NCBI GenBank assembly: GCA_964543935.1
Contig: CAZJAK010000007.1
Location: 1 to 52,898, forward strand
Origin: JAAYDK01 sp964543935
Lineage (GTDB): Bacteria; Spirochaetota; Spirochaetia; Sphaerochaetales; Sphaerochaetaceae
Direction of reading: 5' to 3'
DNA: 52,898 nucleotides
Positions 8,321 through 16,161 of this stretch are shown here, piece by piece. The notes beneath the pieces are model-generated. The model saw only the letters and a program-made list of their open reading frames with translations, was not told where the DNA came from and searched no databases. The position numbers and the translations under genes are program-made. The stretch's first letter is position 1. Every line of letters starts with the position of its first letter.

Positions 8321-9162
8321 GGCAGCAAGGCCTCGCCTTGGCGGACTAAATCGGCCATGATCGACTCGACCGCCACGCCATGGCGATGTTCGACCGCAGC
8401 ATTCCAGCTGTTGAAGACCGCTTGGGACACCAATAAGGAACTGGCCTCGGCGGCTTGCGCGAACGGTGTCCCCCGCATCATCAACGCACACAGGATGCTG
8501 GCGAACAAATCACCCGAACCGGGATAGCTGACCGGAGCGTAGCGGGTATGGCACAAATCGACGGCATCGGTGGTGCGGTCGTAACACACCACGGTGCCTC
8601 CATCGCCATCGGGAACTCCTGTCAGCGCAACCTTGGTCGGCCCCGTGTCCGAGATCCGTCGGGCCCATTGGGTGGCCATTTTTGTCCCGACATCGGCCTG
8701 ATAGCGCTCTCCAAGCAACAAAGCAGCCTCGGTCGGATTGGGAGTAACCACATCGGCGAGGGCGACCAGTGTGTGCATATGGTGGACCAAAGCTGGCGAG
8801 ACCGGCCCGTAGGGGGCTCCGTCATCGCCCAAGACCGGGTCGACAATCACCAGCGGCGCACCGATGGAACGTTGCCAGGCGATGAAATCGGCTACGACCG
8901 CAATCTGTCGCTGCGATCCTAAAAAACCCGAATACACGGCATCGAAGGCCAAAGCCAAGGTGCGCCAATGGGCCGTGACAGCCTCCATCGAATCGGTCAG
9001 GTCCTGATAATGATACTGCTCAAAGCCATCGGTTTGCGTCGATAGCAAGGCGGTGGGCAAAGGGGCCACTTCAACACCCAACGCCGACATGGCCGGCAGC
9101 ACGACGGTCAGCGAGGACTTGGCATAGCAGGAAAGATCGTGGATGGCTGCGACACGCTTCAT
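8317..9162 (-). CDS. Pyridoxal/pyridoxamine kinase-like protein
   Basis: Ribokinase-fold kinase of 281 residues of the PdxK/PdxY type, expected to phosphorylate vitamin B6 vitamers to form pyridoxal phosphate. Characteristic segments are the N-terminal IHDLSCYAKSSLTVVLPAM, DPVLGDDG in the middle, VTPNPTEAALLLG and the anion hole YPGSGDLFAS with the catalytic Asp. The ATG at 9160-9162 fits family length; the open frame continues upstream to 9579 but that part is antisense to the phosphohexomutase gene. It is first of a two-gene unit with the nucleosidase. The window holds several PLP enzymes (Kbl, KamA), giving a plausible general need for its product. Confidence 0.82.
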   Translation of the reverse strand: MKRVAAIHDLSCYAKSSLTVVLPAMSALGVEVAPLPTALLSTQTDGFEQYHYQDLTDSMEAVTAHWRTLALAFDAVYSGFLGSQRQIAVVADFIAWQRSIGAPLVIVDPVLGDDGAPYGPVSPALVHHMHTLVALADVVTPNPTEAALLLGERYQADVGTKMATQWARRISDTGPTKVALTGVPDGDGGTVVCYDRTTDAVDLCHTRYAPVSYPGSGDLFASILCALMMRGTPFAQAAEASSLLVSQAVFNSWNAAVEHRHGVAVESIMADLVRQGEALLP

Positions 9163-9181
9163 GGTGGCTCTACAGTAGCAG

Positions 9182-9212
9182 TCTTGTCCGTACGAGACAA
9201 GAGGATTATACT
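9182..9212. promoter_or_regulatory. Phosphohexomutase promoter with palindromic operator
   Basis: A perfect inverted repeat, TCTTGTC and GACAAGA with 7 nt between, spans 9182-9202. It overlaps the -35 (TTGTCC, 9184-9189) and spacer of a promoter whose -10 is TATACT (9207-9212), spacing 17 nt. The site also lies upstream of the divergent pyridoxal-kinase gene and so could control both. The protein that binds is unknown. Confidence 0.5.
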
Positions 9213-9229
9213 CGCCGCAGGAGGAGAGC

Positions 9230-11092
9230 ATGAGCATACTAGACTGTACGACAGGCTTCATCATCGCCGATCCTGCCCACGACCCATTAGCAGGAGCAAC
9301 GCCAAGCGAACAGGAGCTTCTGGCAGCCCACGACTCCTTCTTGGTCAGCCCCTCGGGCTGGCGCAAGGTATTCGTCGCCAGCGGCAATGAAGAAGACAAT
9401 TCGGGCGAAGTGTCCAGGGCCGACTTGTACCTGACCGCTTTGGCCGCCATGGCAGTGGCCGACCACCTGAAACAGGACGCTTCATGGCACGATAAGCGTG
9501 TTCTCGTAGGTATCGACGCCAGGCCCACCGGAGCCGTGTTGGCCGAGGTAGTCATGCGTATCCTTTTGGCATCGGGCATAACCGTCCGCTACCTCTTCAT
9601 CGCCGCCGCCCCCCAGATCATGGCGGACAGCGCCTTGAGCGGTTGCACGTTCTTCTACATCTCGGCCAGCCACAACCCCATCGGCCACAACGGCTTCAAG
9701 ATCGGCAAGGAGGGGGGAGTCCTGACAGCGGCACAAGTCACCCCGATCATCGCCTCCTTCCGCCAACTGGTGGCCGACAAGGAATCATGCCGGTCGGCCC
9801 GTTCACTCAGTGCATCGGTGGACCTAAAAGCATATGGTCAAGTCTTGGCTGCGGTCGACCACGAGAAGAGTGTCTCGTTGCAACGCTACCGGCAGTTGTT
9901 GCACTTGACGACCACATCGAGTGCGGATCCTTCGGTCATGGCCGAGCGCATGAGTGCCATCAAAGCCAACACATCAGACCATCCTGTGGGAATCGTGGGC
10001 GAGTTGAACGGCAGCGCCCGTTGCGTATCCATCGACAGTACTTTCTTGGCCGACCTTGGCGTGAAGACCCGCTTTTTCAACGACACCTGTCGTCAGGTGG
10101 TCCATCCCATTGTCCCCGAGGGGCCCAACCTCGAGGATTGCCGCATGGCGCTGGAAGCAGCCCATCGCGACGATCCCTCGTTCCGCTTGGGGTATGTGCC
10201 CGACAACGATGGGGATCGTGGCAACCTGGTTTACCTGCGCGAATCGGATGGCCGGGCGACCATCTTGGGAGCCCAAGACTTGTTTGCCCTGGTGGCCGCC
10301 ACCGAACTGACCTTGGCCCGCCGGGAACAGGCCAAGGTGGCCATCGCCGTCAATTGCCCGACTTCGTTGATGATCGATTCCATCGCCACGCGATTGGGTG
10401 TGAAGGTGGCCCGGGCCGAGGTCGGCGAAGCCAATGTCGTCCAACTGGCCCAGAACTTGCGCGAGCAGGGCTGGGCCGTCCGCTTGTTGGGGGAAGGCTC
10501 GAACGGAGGCACGATCACCCATCCGTGCAAGGTGCGTGACCCGATGAACACGCTGGCCACCTTGGTACGTCTGTTGACCGACCGGGCCTTGTTCGACGAA
10601 GTCTCCGATTGCTGCCAAGGGGTGACCGGATTACCGATGGACCTCGAGCATGCCCTGCAATCCCTGCCGGCCAGGACAATCACCGGTGGATTCTCCCCCG
10701 AAGCCGCCATGCGCATCAAGACGATGGCTCATGGGAAATTGAAAGCGGCTTACGAACACCTATTCGAACACCAATGGCAGAAACGGGCCGCCGAGTTGCA
10801 CCAGCTTTTCGGCATCACCGGCTGGCGCGAGGAACAGACCGAAGGCATCGTCTGCCGTATCGGAGTCGGGCCTGCCTACAGAAGCGGCCACGAGCGCGGC
10901 GGCCTGAAAATTGTTTTCATGAATGCCCACGGGGACGACACCGATTTCATCTGGATGCGCGGCAGCGGGACGGAGAGTGTCTTCAGGATCATGGCCGACG
11001 CTGCCGGACATGACCAAAGCCGCCACGACTACCTGTTGGCATGGCAACGCTCGTTGGTGCAAGCCGCCGATCAGATGTGTTCGGAAACCTGA
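9230..11092 (+). CDS. Phosphoglucomutase/phosphomannomutase
   Basis: Alpha-D-phosphohexomutase of 620 residues, longer than the ~450-580 of many relatives. The phosphoserine loop is ISASHNPIGHNGFKIG (residues ~143-158), the Mg-binding loop is PDNDGDRGN, and the sugar-binding loop is GEGSNGG. It should interconvert hexose 1-phosphate and 6-phosphate, linking glucose 6-phosphate to nucleotide-sugar synthesis. The ATG is preceded by an excellent AGGAGGAG. It is tail to tail with hexokinase, stops separated by two bases, so the enzymes that make and divert glucose 6-phosphate are adjacent but on opposite strands. Confidence 0.93.
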   Translation: MSILDCTTGFIIADPAHDPLAGATPSEQELLAAHDSFLVSPSGWRKVFVASGNEEDNSGEVSRADLYLTALAAMAVADHLKQDASWHDKRVLVGIDARPTGAVLAEVVMRILLASGITVRYLFIAAAPQIMADSALSGCTFFYISASHNPIGHNGFKIGKEGGVLTAAQVTPIIASFRQLVADKESCRSARSLSASVDLKAYGQVLAAVDHEKSVSLQRYRQLLHLTTTSSADPSVMAERMSAIKANTSDHPVGIVGELNGSARCVSIDSTFLADLGVKTRFFNDTCRQVVHPIVPEGPNLEDCRMALEAAHRDDPSFRLGYVPDNDGDRGNLVYLRESDGRATILGAQDLFALVAATELTLARREQAKVAIAVNCPTSLMIDSIATRLGVKVARAEVGEANVVQLAQNLREQGWAVRLLGEGSNGGTITHPCKVRDPMNTLATLVRLLTDRALFDEVSDCCQGVTGLPMDLEHALQSLPARTITGGFSPEAAMRIKTMAHGKLKAAYEHLFEHQWQKRAAELHQLFGITGWREEQTEGIVCRIGVGPAYRSGHERGGLKIVFMNAHGDDTDFIWMRGSGTESVFRIMADAAGHDQSRHDYLLAWQRSLVQAADQMCSET

Positions 11093-11094
11093 TG

Positions 11095-12402
11095 TTAGTG
11101 CAGCGACAAGCCAGCCACGGCCGAACCGATGATCGGGGAATCATCGATGCGCACGAAACGAGTATAGCGGTGATGGCGACGTTGCAAGAACTCGACCACA
11201 TACTGCTCGGTATAGCGTTGCAGGTTCTCAGTCTTGTAATAGGTCGTCCCGTCGGCATTGATGCACACCGGGTAGCGAGGATTGGTCCCTTCGCCCGACT
11301 TGAGCACAGCCGCTGCCAGATTCACCGCCGTCAACTTGGCAGAGCGGGCGATGATGGCGTCCAGGATGAGGTACAAGGCTGTCGCATCTTCTTCAGAAGC
11401 CACGCACCGCACCAAATCGTAGGCTTGGTTGTGGGGCATCTCCAGGTAATTGCTCATCCGGGTGGTGTTCAACGGCTCGATGGTGGTGAACGCATCGGCA
11501 AACCGCTTTGAAAACAAGCCCTCGCCGATGGCGTGCGAGACAACGAGGTGTGAGAAACTCCCCAGATAGGCCCCGCTGATCATCTTTTCAAAGTGGTATT
11601 GGTTCGGTTGCTTGGTCGAAGCCATGAACTGACGGTCCAACTCCCCTGGCACCACATCGAGATTGCCCGATTCGACATTGATGATCTGGGAAGCGCCGAG
11701 GTCGGTTGTCAGTTTGGCGATATTGGCGTTCCTCTCGACATAGGCCGTGTTCGTGCCGGTACCGAGGATGAATCCGATATAACCGCCATACGGGGTCGAG
11801 CCAGCGGCCGTCTTGCCAGCCAACAGCGTTGCCACCGTATCGTTGACAACGGCTAGTTTCTTGTTAATCACGGCATGGCCCCGCCGGTCAAGTTCCTCGA
11901 GCAACGAGCGCCCGACCGGCTTGCCGATGACTTCGGGCGCTTTAATCTCCTTTGAGAAAACCAACGGGATGCCATCGTGGTCGGCGGTGATGGCGGCGGC
12001 GTACGAAAAGCAAAAGCCGATGCGGTCGCTGCGGTCGATAAGCCGCTCGACATCGTCGGCCAAGATGCTGAAAAATTCCTTGGCGGTTGTCTGGACCTTG
12101 ACGCCCGGCATGCCGCTCTTCTTGAAATCCTCTATCCGGGCAGAGCCATGTTCATCGAACGTGACCAAGCAGGTGCGGAAATTGGTCCCGCCGGCGTCAA
12201 GCACGATGACGCTTTGGCCAGGTTCGATGGTAGATTCTGTCGATGTGTAGGTCGGAATCATGGCCAACGACGATGGTTCGCCGCGCAAGCCCCGTTCCAT
12301 CTCCCGTAAGAACAACGAGCAACACTCGTCCATGTCGATGGCTTCGGCTGTCACCCGCACATCATGCAAGAATGCTTCGGTCTTTTTTACGATCGCTTCC
12401 AC
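11095..12402 (-). CDS. Hexokinase (eukaryotic-type family)
   Basis: Cytoplasmic sugar kinase of about 435 residues, belonging to the hexokinase family better known from eukaryotes and also found in spirochaetes. Visible motifs are the ATP phosphate loop LDAGGTNFRTCLV, the catalytic-region VNDTVATLLAG and the second phosphate motif FILGTGTNTAYVER. The start is a GTG at 12402, four bases after GGGAGGAG; an in-frame continuation to 12597 would run into the csoR promoter and is rejected. It phosphorylates glucose or other hexoses taken up by permeases. Its own promoter lies just upstream. Confidence 0.92.
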   Translation of the reverse strand: MEAIVKKTEAFLHDVRVTAEAIDMDECCSLFLREMERGLRGEPSSLAMIPTYTSTESTIEPGQSVIVLDAGGTNFRTCLVTFDEHGSARIEDFKKSGMPGVKVQTTAKEFFSILADDVERLIDRSDRIGFCFSYAAAITADHDGIPLVFSKEIKAPEVIGKPVGRSLLEELDRRGHAVINKKLAVVNDTVATLLAGKTAAGSTPYGGYIGFILGTGTNTAYVERNANIAKLTTDLGASQIINVESGNLDVVPGELDRQFMASTKQPNQYHFEKMISGAYLGSFSHLVVSHAIGEGLFSKRFADAFTTIEPLNTTRMSNYLEMPHNQAYDLVRCVASEEDATALYLILDAIIARSAKLTAVNLAAAVLKSGEGTNPRYPVCINADGTTYYKTENLQRYTEQYVVEFLQRRHHRYTRFVRIDDSPIIGSAVAGLSLH

Positions 12403-12431
12403 ACTTCTCCTCCCGGCACAATCTAGCGACC

Positions 12432-12460
12432 ATTGTAGGCGAACCACTCCAAGCTGTCCA
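12432..12460 (-). promoter_or_regulatory. Hexokinase promoter
   Basis: On the minus strand TGGACA (12455-12460) and TACAAT (12432-12437), each one base from consensus, are separated by 17 nt and sit 30 nt upstream of the GTG start. Confidence 0.6.
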
Positions 12461-12504
12461 GTTTCTCGCACACGGGAGCGTCTGGAATGCCCTCCGGCCG
12501 TTCC

Positions 12505-12561
12505 TTGACAAAATCTGCTCTCCATGTCATGATCATATACGGTAGGGGGGTAGAGTATATG
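12505..12561 (+). promoter_or_regulatory. csoR promoter with G-tract palindromic operator
   Basis: A consensus TTGACA (12505-12510) is followed after 17 nt by CATGAT (12528-12533). Directly downstream, CATATAC (12534-12540) and GTATATG (12555-12561) form a perfect 7-bp inverted repeat around a centre with six consecutive G. AT-rich arms around a G/C tract are the hallmark of CsoR/RcnR-family operators. The right arm includes the ATG start of the csoR gene itself, so binding would cover the transcription start and the ribosome-binding site, consistent with autorepression. Confidence 0.7.
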
Positions 12562-12858
12562 GACTGTATCGACATGCAGGAACGGAAGGCTCATCACTCA
12601 TACGAGACGAAGAACGAGATGGTGACCCGGATGAACAAGATCGAAGGCCAGATCCGGGGGATCCGCAAAATGATCGAGAACGATGTTTACTGCGACGACA
12701 TCCTGCACCAGTTCATGAGTGTGGAGTCGGCGATCAGAGGAGTGAAGACCCGCTTATTGGAAGCTCATATGAAAAGTTGCGTTGTCCGTCAGATCCAAGA
12801 GGGACAAGTCTCGGTAATGGATGAATTGTTGCGCACTATCGAAAAAATGACTCGTTGA
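12559..12858 (+). CDS. csoR: CsoR-type metal-responsive repressor
   Basis: All-helical DUF156 repressor of 99 residues. The Cu(I)-binding triad Cys-His-Cys is in place at Cys45, His70 and Cys74, with the same 25- and 4-residue spacing as in known CsoR proteins and a Tyr directly before Cys45. This supports copper sensing rather than nickel (RcnR), formaldehyde (FrmR) or persulfide (CstR) sensing. The start at 12559 is inside the right arm of the operator; another ATG lies at 12574. It is first in a three-gene unit with a 50-residue LDCC protein and a SHOCT membrane protein. No copper ATPase or metallochaperone of the usual kind is next to it. Confidence 0.88.
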   Translation: MDCIDMQERKAHHSYETKNEMVTRMNKIEGQIRGIRKMIENDVYCDDILHQFMSVESAIRGVKTRLLEAHMKSCVVRQIQEGQVSVMDELLRTIEKMTR

Positions 12859-12879
12859 GCCAATCGGAGGAACCTGCTC

Positions 12880-13032
12880 GTGAAAAATCTATGCACATCG
12901 CTGAAAAGGCGCTGGAAACTGTATCTGGACCGGTTGGCTGAAGCAAACCGACGACAATACGGCACTACCCGTCTTGATTGCTGCAATCTGGACAGGGGGC
13001 AGTCCGACCCGCCGCGCCACAATGAACGTTGA
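12880..13032 (+). CDS. LDCC-motif small putative metal-binding protein
   Basis: Short 50-residue protein starting with GTG, 9 nt after a clear GGAGG, lying in the 193-bp gap between csoR and the SHOCT gene. It begins with a basic helix (residues ~8-27, Lys/Arg-rich, with a W and Y) and carries adjacent cysteines at 34-35 in the sequence RLDCCNLDR, plus Cys5. Small proteins with such an LDCC motif are annotated as putative metal-binding proteins; I recall this family name but not an experimentally shown function. Position behind a copper-sensing repressor fits a role in binding or carrying copper or another soft metal. The reading is supported by the ribosome-binding site, intact frame and motif. 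Confidence 0.75.
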   Translation: MKNLCTSLKRRWKLYLDRLAEANRRQYGTTRLDCCNLDRGQSDPPRHNER

Positions 13033-13051
13033 GTCGTACAAGGAGATTAAC

Positions 13052-13282
13052 ATGCACATGTGGTACTGGTTTCGCAATCCATCGGCATACATGCCATACG
13101 GAGGAATCGTCATGATGGTGTTCGGAGCGTTGCTCATCGCACTGATAGTGTATCTGGCTGTCCGCAACGACAGGCCTGCCAATCAAAAAGAAGATCCTCT
13201 CGACATCTTGAAGCGAAGGTTTGCCGAAGGTGCGATAACCGAGGAGGATTTTGTCAGGATGAAGCGGGAGTTGGCGGGATAA
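13052..13282 (+). CDS. Small SHOCT-domain membrane protein
   Basis: Protein of 76 residues with one membrane segment (residues ~17-41, after an aromatic MHMWYWF start) and a C-terminal SHOCT motif (DPLDILKRRFAEGAITEEDF and the following VRMKREL). SHOCT segments occur as short tails on many membrane or stress proteins and are thought to aid oligomerisation. AAGGAG lies 6 nt before the ATG. It is last in the csoR unit, 20 nt after the LDCC gene. Met and His residues at the N-terminus (M1, H2, M3) and near the membrane could contact metal, which is speculative. Confidence 0.85.
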   Translation: MHMWYWFRNPSAYMPYGGIVMMVFGALLIALIVYLAVRNDRPANQKEDPLDILKRRFAEGAITEEDFVRMKRELAG

Positions 13283-13311
13283 CGGCCTGCATCTTTCTGA
13301 CTTTCATGCGG

Positions 13312-13962
13312 TCATTGGTGAGAAATCCTGAACAAGGCCTCGGCCACATGCAGATAATCATATCCATTGGCCAACACGGAGGCAGGCACGAGTTTCGAGG
13401 CTTGCACCCCTTCCAACGGGATCGAGAATGCAAATTCCAACACGAAATCCTGCTTGAAACGAGTGCCGTACACCTCTAAGCGCCCGTTGCCTTCGTAACG
13501 TATCGGAAAGGGTTGCAGTTGCCGTAGCGCCCCGATGGTCCCGCTGAAGACGATTTCCCGTTCCAACACCTGCTGGGGTTTCAGGTACGCAACATAATCT
13601 TGGTAATTTTGCGAGAACGGCACGAGCGACCGCCTGAGCAGGTCGATCAATCCCATCGAGACGGGCGGTGGCGGCGGGCTGTCCAAGACCACCGCACGCA
13701 TCTGTCCGACATCGGCCTTATCCATGACGAATCCGGCTGTGCTGAATCCACTGTCCATCGTGATGGTGCTGTTGGGGAACTGGACCGGTGGGGAGAGTGT
13801 CTTGGCGCCCATGGTCGCCGCTGCAGCGACGAGGACGGCTTGCAAGGCGACCTTGACCTCGCTATCTGAAGGACGATACGGAGTGCTGGCAGTCATAGGT
13901 GCCGCCAGTAGGCACAAGGCGGCGGCAACCATGCCCATGCGGGCGAAAAGCCCTCTGCTCAC
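13312..13962 (-). CDS. Secreted or envelope protein of unknown function
   Basis: Protein of 216 residues with a signal peptide (basic N-terminus, Ala/Leu core, cleavage likely after TAS near residue 26) and no membrane segment afterwards. The mature part is likely beta-rich; a run of five prolines occurs near residue 97, which usually requires elongation factor P for efficient translation. The GTG start overlaps the TGA stop of the preceding lipoprotein gene (GTGA), so the two proteins are translationally coupled and probably act together in the envelope. I do not recognise a family. Confidence 0.75.
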   Translation of the reverse strand: MSRGLFARMGMVAAALCLLAAPMTASTPYRPSDSEVKVALQAVLVAAAATMGAKTLSPPVQFPNSTITMDSGFSTAGFVMDKADVGQMRAVVLDSPPPPPVSMGLIDLLRRSLVPFSQNYQDYVAYLKPQQVLEREIVFSGTIGALRQLQPFPIRYEGNGRLEVYGTRFKQDFVLEFAFSIPLEGVQASKLVPASVLANGYDYLHVAEALFRISHQ

Positions 13963-14480
13963 TTGTTGATTCCCACTCCGTCGACCTTCTCAGTCGACTC
14001 TCCGGTAAACCGGTCGATGCGGGCTTCAAACAGGAACCGGTCGGAGACTTGCGACCCTTCCACGATCATGCGCACGTCGAGATGGCGCCCGTCGCTTTGA
14101 TCGAGATACCCGGTCAGGATGAAACCACCCGGTTCAAAGAACGAGGGGGGGAACTCAAGCGGGATGTGCATCGTGGCATACTGCTGCACCAACGAGCGTC
14201 CATCTTTGAACTTGACCGCCACCAAGTCGAGGTCCTTGAAACGCACCACACCTTTGGCACCCAGAGCGGAGACGCTCAAACCAGGCGCTTGGACCTTGCC
14301 TTGGATGGCGCTGTCAGCCAACAAGATTGCCAATTCGCGGGCATGGATGAAATCATGATTCTCGATCGCCGCTGGCCATTCATCGGAATCGGAACCGCCT
14401 CCACTGAAACCCACATAGGTGCAGCCTCCCAGCGTAGCGACCAATACCAACAACGTGAGCATGCGGATCAATTTTGACAT
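13959..14480 (-). CDS. Predicted lipoprotein of unknown function
   Basis: Protein of 173 residues with a lipoprotein signal peptide: basic start, Leu/Val core and a lipobox LGGC placing the lipidated cysteine at residue 20. A Gly/Ser/Asp-rich linker follows. The mature part appears to be a soluble alpha/beta domain. The ATG is chosen for its GGGGAGG; the longer frame to 14561 runs through the promoter. First gene of a two-gene unit with the next secreted protein. Function unknown. Confidence 0.8.
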   Translation of the reverse strand: MSKLIRMLTLLVLVATLGGCTYVGFSGGGSDSDEWPAAIENHDFIHARELAILLADSAIQGKVQAPGLSVSALGAKGVVRFKDLDLVAVKFKDGRSLVQQYATMHIPLEFPPSFFEPGGFILTGYLDQSDGRHLDVRMIVEGSQVSDRFLFEARIDRFTGESTEKVDGVGINK

Positions 14481-14501
14481 GCACGACCTCCCCGGCAACC
14501 T

Positions 14502-14530
14502 ACCATAGCAAATGAACGTCCAACTGTCAA
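14502..14530 (-). promoter_or_regulatory. Promoter of the lipoprotein pair
   Basis: Minus-strand TTGACA (14525-14530) and TATGGT (14502-14507) with a 17-nt spacer, about 22 nt upstream of the lipoprotein ATG. Confidence 0.55.
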
Positions 14531-14559
14531 AACAAACAAGAACATGGTACATTGGTGAC

Positions 14560-16161
14560 ATGGCCCGCGAAGAAACTTTCTTTTGGTATGACTTGGAGAC
14601 CTTTGGTCTGGATCCCCGCTACGACCGCATCGCCCAATTCGCCGGTCTGCGGACGACGATGGACCTTGAGCCAGTCGGAGAGCCGACTGTGCTCTATTGC
14701 CGCCTCAGCGACGACTACCTGCCCGATCCGTTAGCTGGCTTGATCACCTCGATCACCCCTCAAGAGGTCGAAAAAAAAGGATTGTCGGAGGCGGAATTCA
14801 TCGACCGCATCAACGCCCTGTTCAGCGTGCCCGGGACATGCACGGCTGGTTACAACTCATTGAAATTCGATGACGAGTTCATCCGCCACACCTTGTACCG
14901 CAATTTCCATGACCCCTATGTGCGTGAATATAAGAATGGGAACAGCCGGTGGGACATCATCGACCTCGCCAGGGCCGCCCACGACCTGCGCCCAGAGGGC
15001 ATCGTGTGGCCCCGCTCGGCGGAGAGTGGCCGACCATCATTCAAACTGGCCGATTTGATGCAAGCCAACAACTTGGCCAATCCTTCTGCCCACGACGCCC
15101 TCAACGATGTGATGGCGACCATCGCAATCGCCCGTCTGATCCGTTCCAAGCAACCAAAATTGTTCGAGTATTGCCTGACATTGCGCAAGAAAGCGACCGT
15201 TCGGGCAAAGCTCGAAGTACCATTGGGAGCCGCCGTGCTCCATACTGCTTCCCAATTCACCAGCGAATGGGGATGCAGCCGCCTCGTCATGCCACTGTCC
15301 GCATTGGAATCGAATGCGGACAGCATCATCGCCTTCGACCTGTCCCAGGATCCCGCCGCGCTGCTGGAATGGGCCAATTCTGCCTCCGAGGCTGAACAAG
15401 CCGAATCCATCGTCCGCGAAAGCAACACTATTGCGGCAGAATTGGACCTCAAAGCACTTGGATGTGAGGAGCCCCTGCTCGCCAAGGCCGCCGCCATGTT
15501 GAAGACGTGCAGCCGCACCATCGAAGACCTCGCCCGGGCGTTCGGCAATGCCAGACGGTCGGTTTTCTCTGTGCCCGGCATCACCCGTATCGCCATCAAC
15601 CGCCAACCGTTCATCTCCCCGGCGACCATCCTCACTCCCGAAGGAGCCAAGCGGCTGGGAATCGATGTGGCGTCTTGCCTGAGGAACCAGGCGTTGTTGG
15701 CATCCAACCCCATGCTGGCCGTGCGGGTCCGTTCAGATGCCGACAGCAGCTCTTTCCCGACCGAGAGCGATGTCGATGGACAACTCTACTCAGGATTGTT
15801 CTTCAGTGACGCCGACATGCGTAAATCGACTGCCATCCGCGAAAAGAGTCTCGACGAGCTGTGGGACCAGAACCTCTGGCCCGACAACGACCGCATCAAC
15901 ACGATGTTGTGGCGCTACTTGTGCCGCAACTGGCCCGAGTCGTTGCAAAACCGGCCCGAACAACAAGCCCGCTGGAAGAGCTTTTGCGCCAACCGCCTGC
16001 TCAAACCGCCAGTCGACCAATTGCTCACCTTCGAGAAATACCAGAACATCATCGACGGCAAACTGGCCGACATGGACGTCAGTCCGGCTCAAAAAGAGGT
16101 ATTGGTCAAATTCGACCAATGGGGCAAGCGCTTGCGCACACGCATCGGGCTCGACCTTTAG
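14560..16161 (+). CDS. sbcB: Exodeoxyribonuclease I
   Basis: Protein of 533 residues, close to the ~475 of E. coli ExoI with additions. The N-terminal DEDD 3'-5' exonuclease core is visible: FWYDLETFGLDP (residues 7-18), the second acidic motif in GYNSLKFDDEF and the third in HDALNDVMATIAIARLI. The middle and C-terminal regions correspond to the SH3-like and helical extensions that clamp single-stranded DNA. It degrades single-stranded DNA 3' to 5' in recombination and mismatch repair. The ATG at 14560 is chosen because residues before it are unlike the family; its ribosome-binding site (GGTGA) is only moderate. It converges with kbl, overlapping by 4 nt. Confidence 0.9.
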   Translation: MAREETFFWYDLETFGLDPRYDRIAQFAGLRTTMDLEPVGEPTVLYCRLSDDYLPDPLAGLITSITPQEVEKKGLSEAEFIDRINALFSVPGTCTAGYNSLKFDDEFIRHTLYRNFHDPYVREYKNGNSRWDIIDLARAAHDLRPEGIVWPRSAESGRPSFKLADLMQANNLANPSAHDALNDVMATIAIARLIRSKQPKLFEYCLTLRKKATVRAKLEVPLGAAVLHTASQFTSEWGCSRLVMPLSALESNADSIIAFDLSQDPAALLEWANSASEAEQAESIVRESNTIAAELDLKALGCEEPLLAKAAAMLKTCSRTIEDLARAFGNARRSVFSVPGITRIAINRQPFISPATILTPEGAKRLGIDVASCLRNQALLASNPMLAVRVRSDADSSSFPTESDVDGQLYSGLFFSDADMRKSTAIREKSLDELWDQNLWPDNDRINTMLWRYLCRNWPESLQNRPEQQARWKSFCANRLLKPPVDQLLTFEKYQNIIDGKLADMDVSPAQKEVLVKFDQWGKRLRTRIGLDL

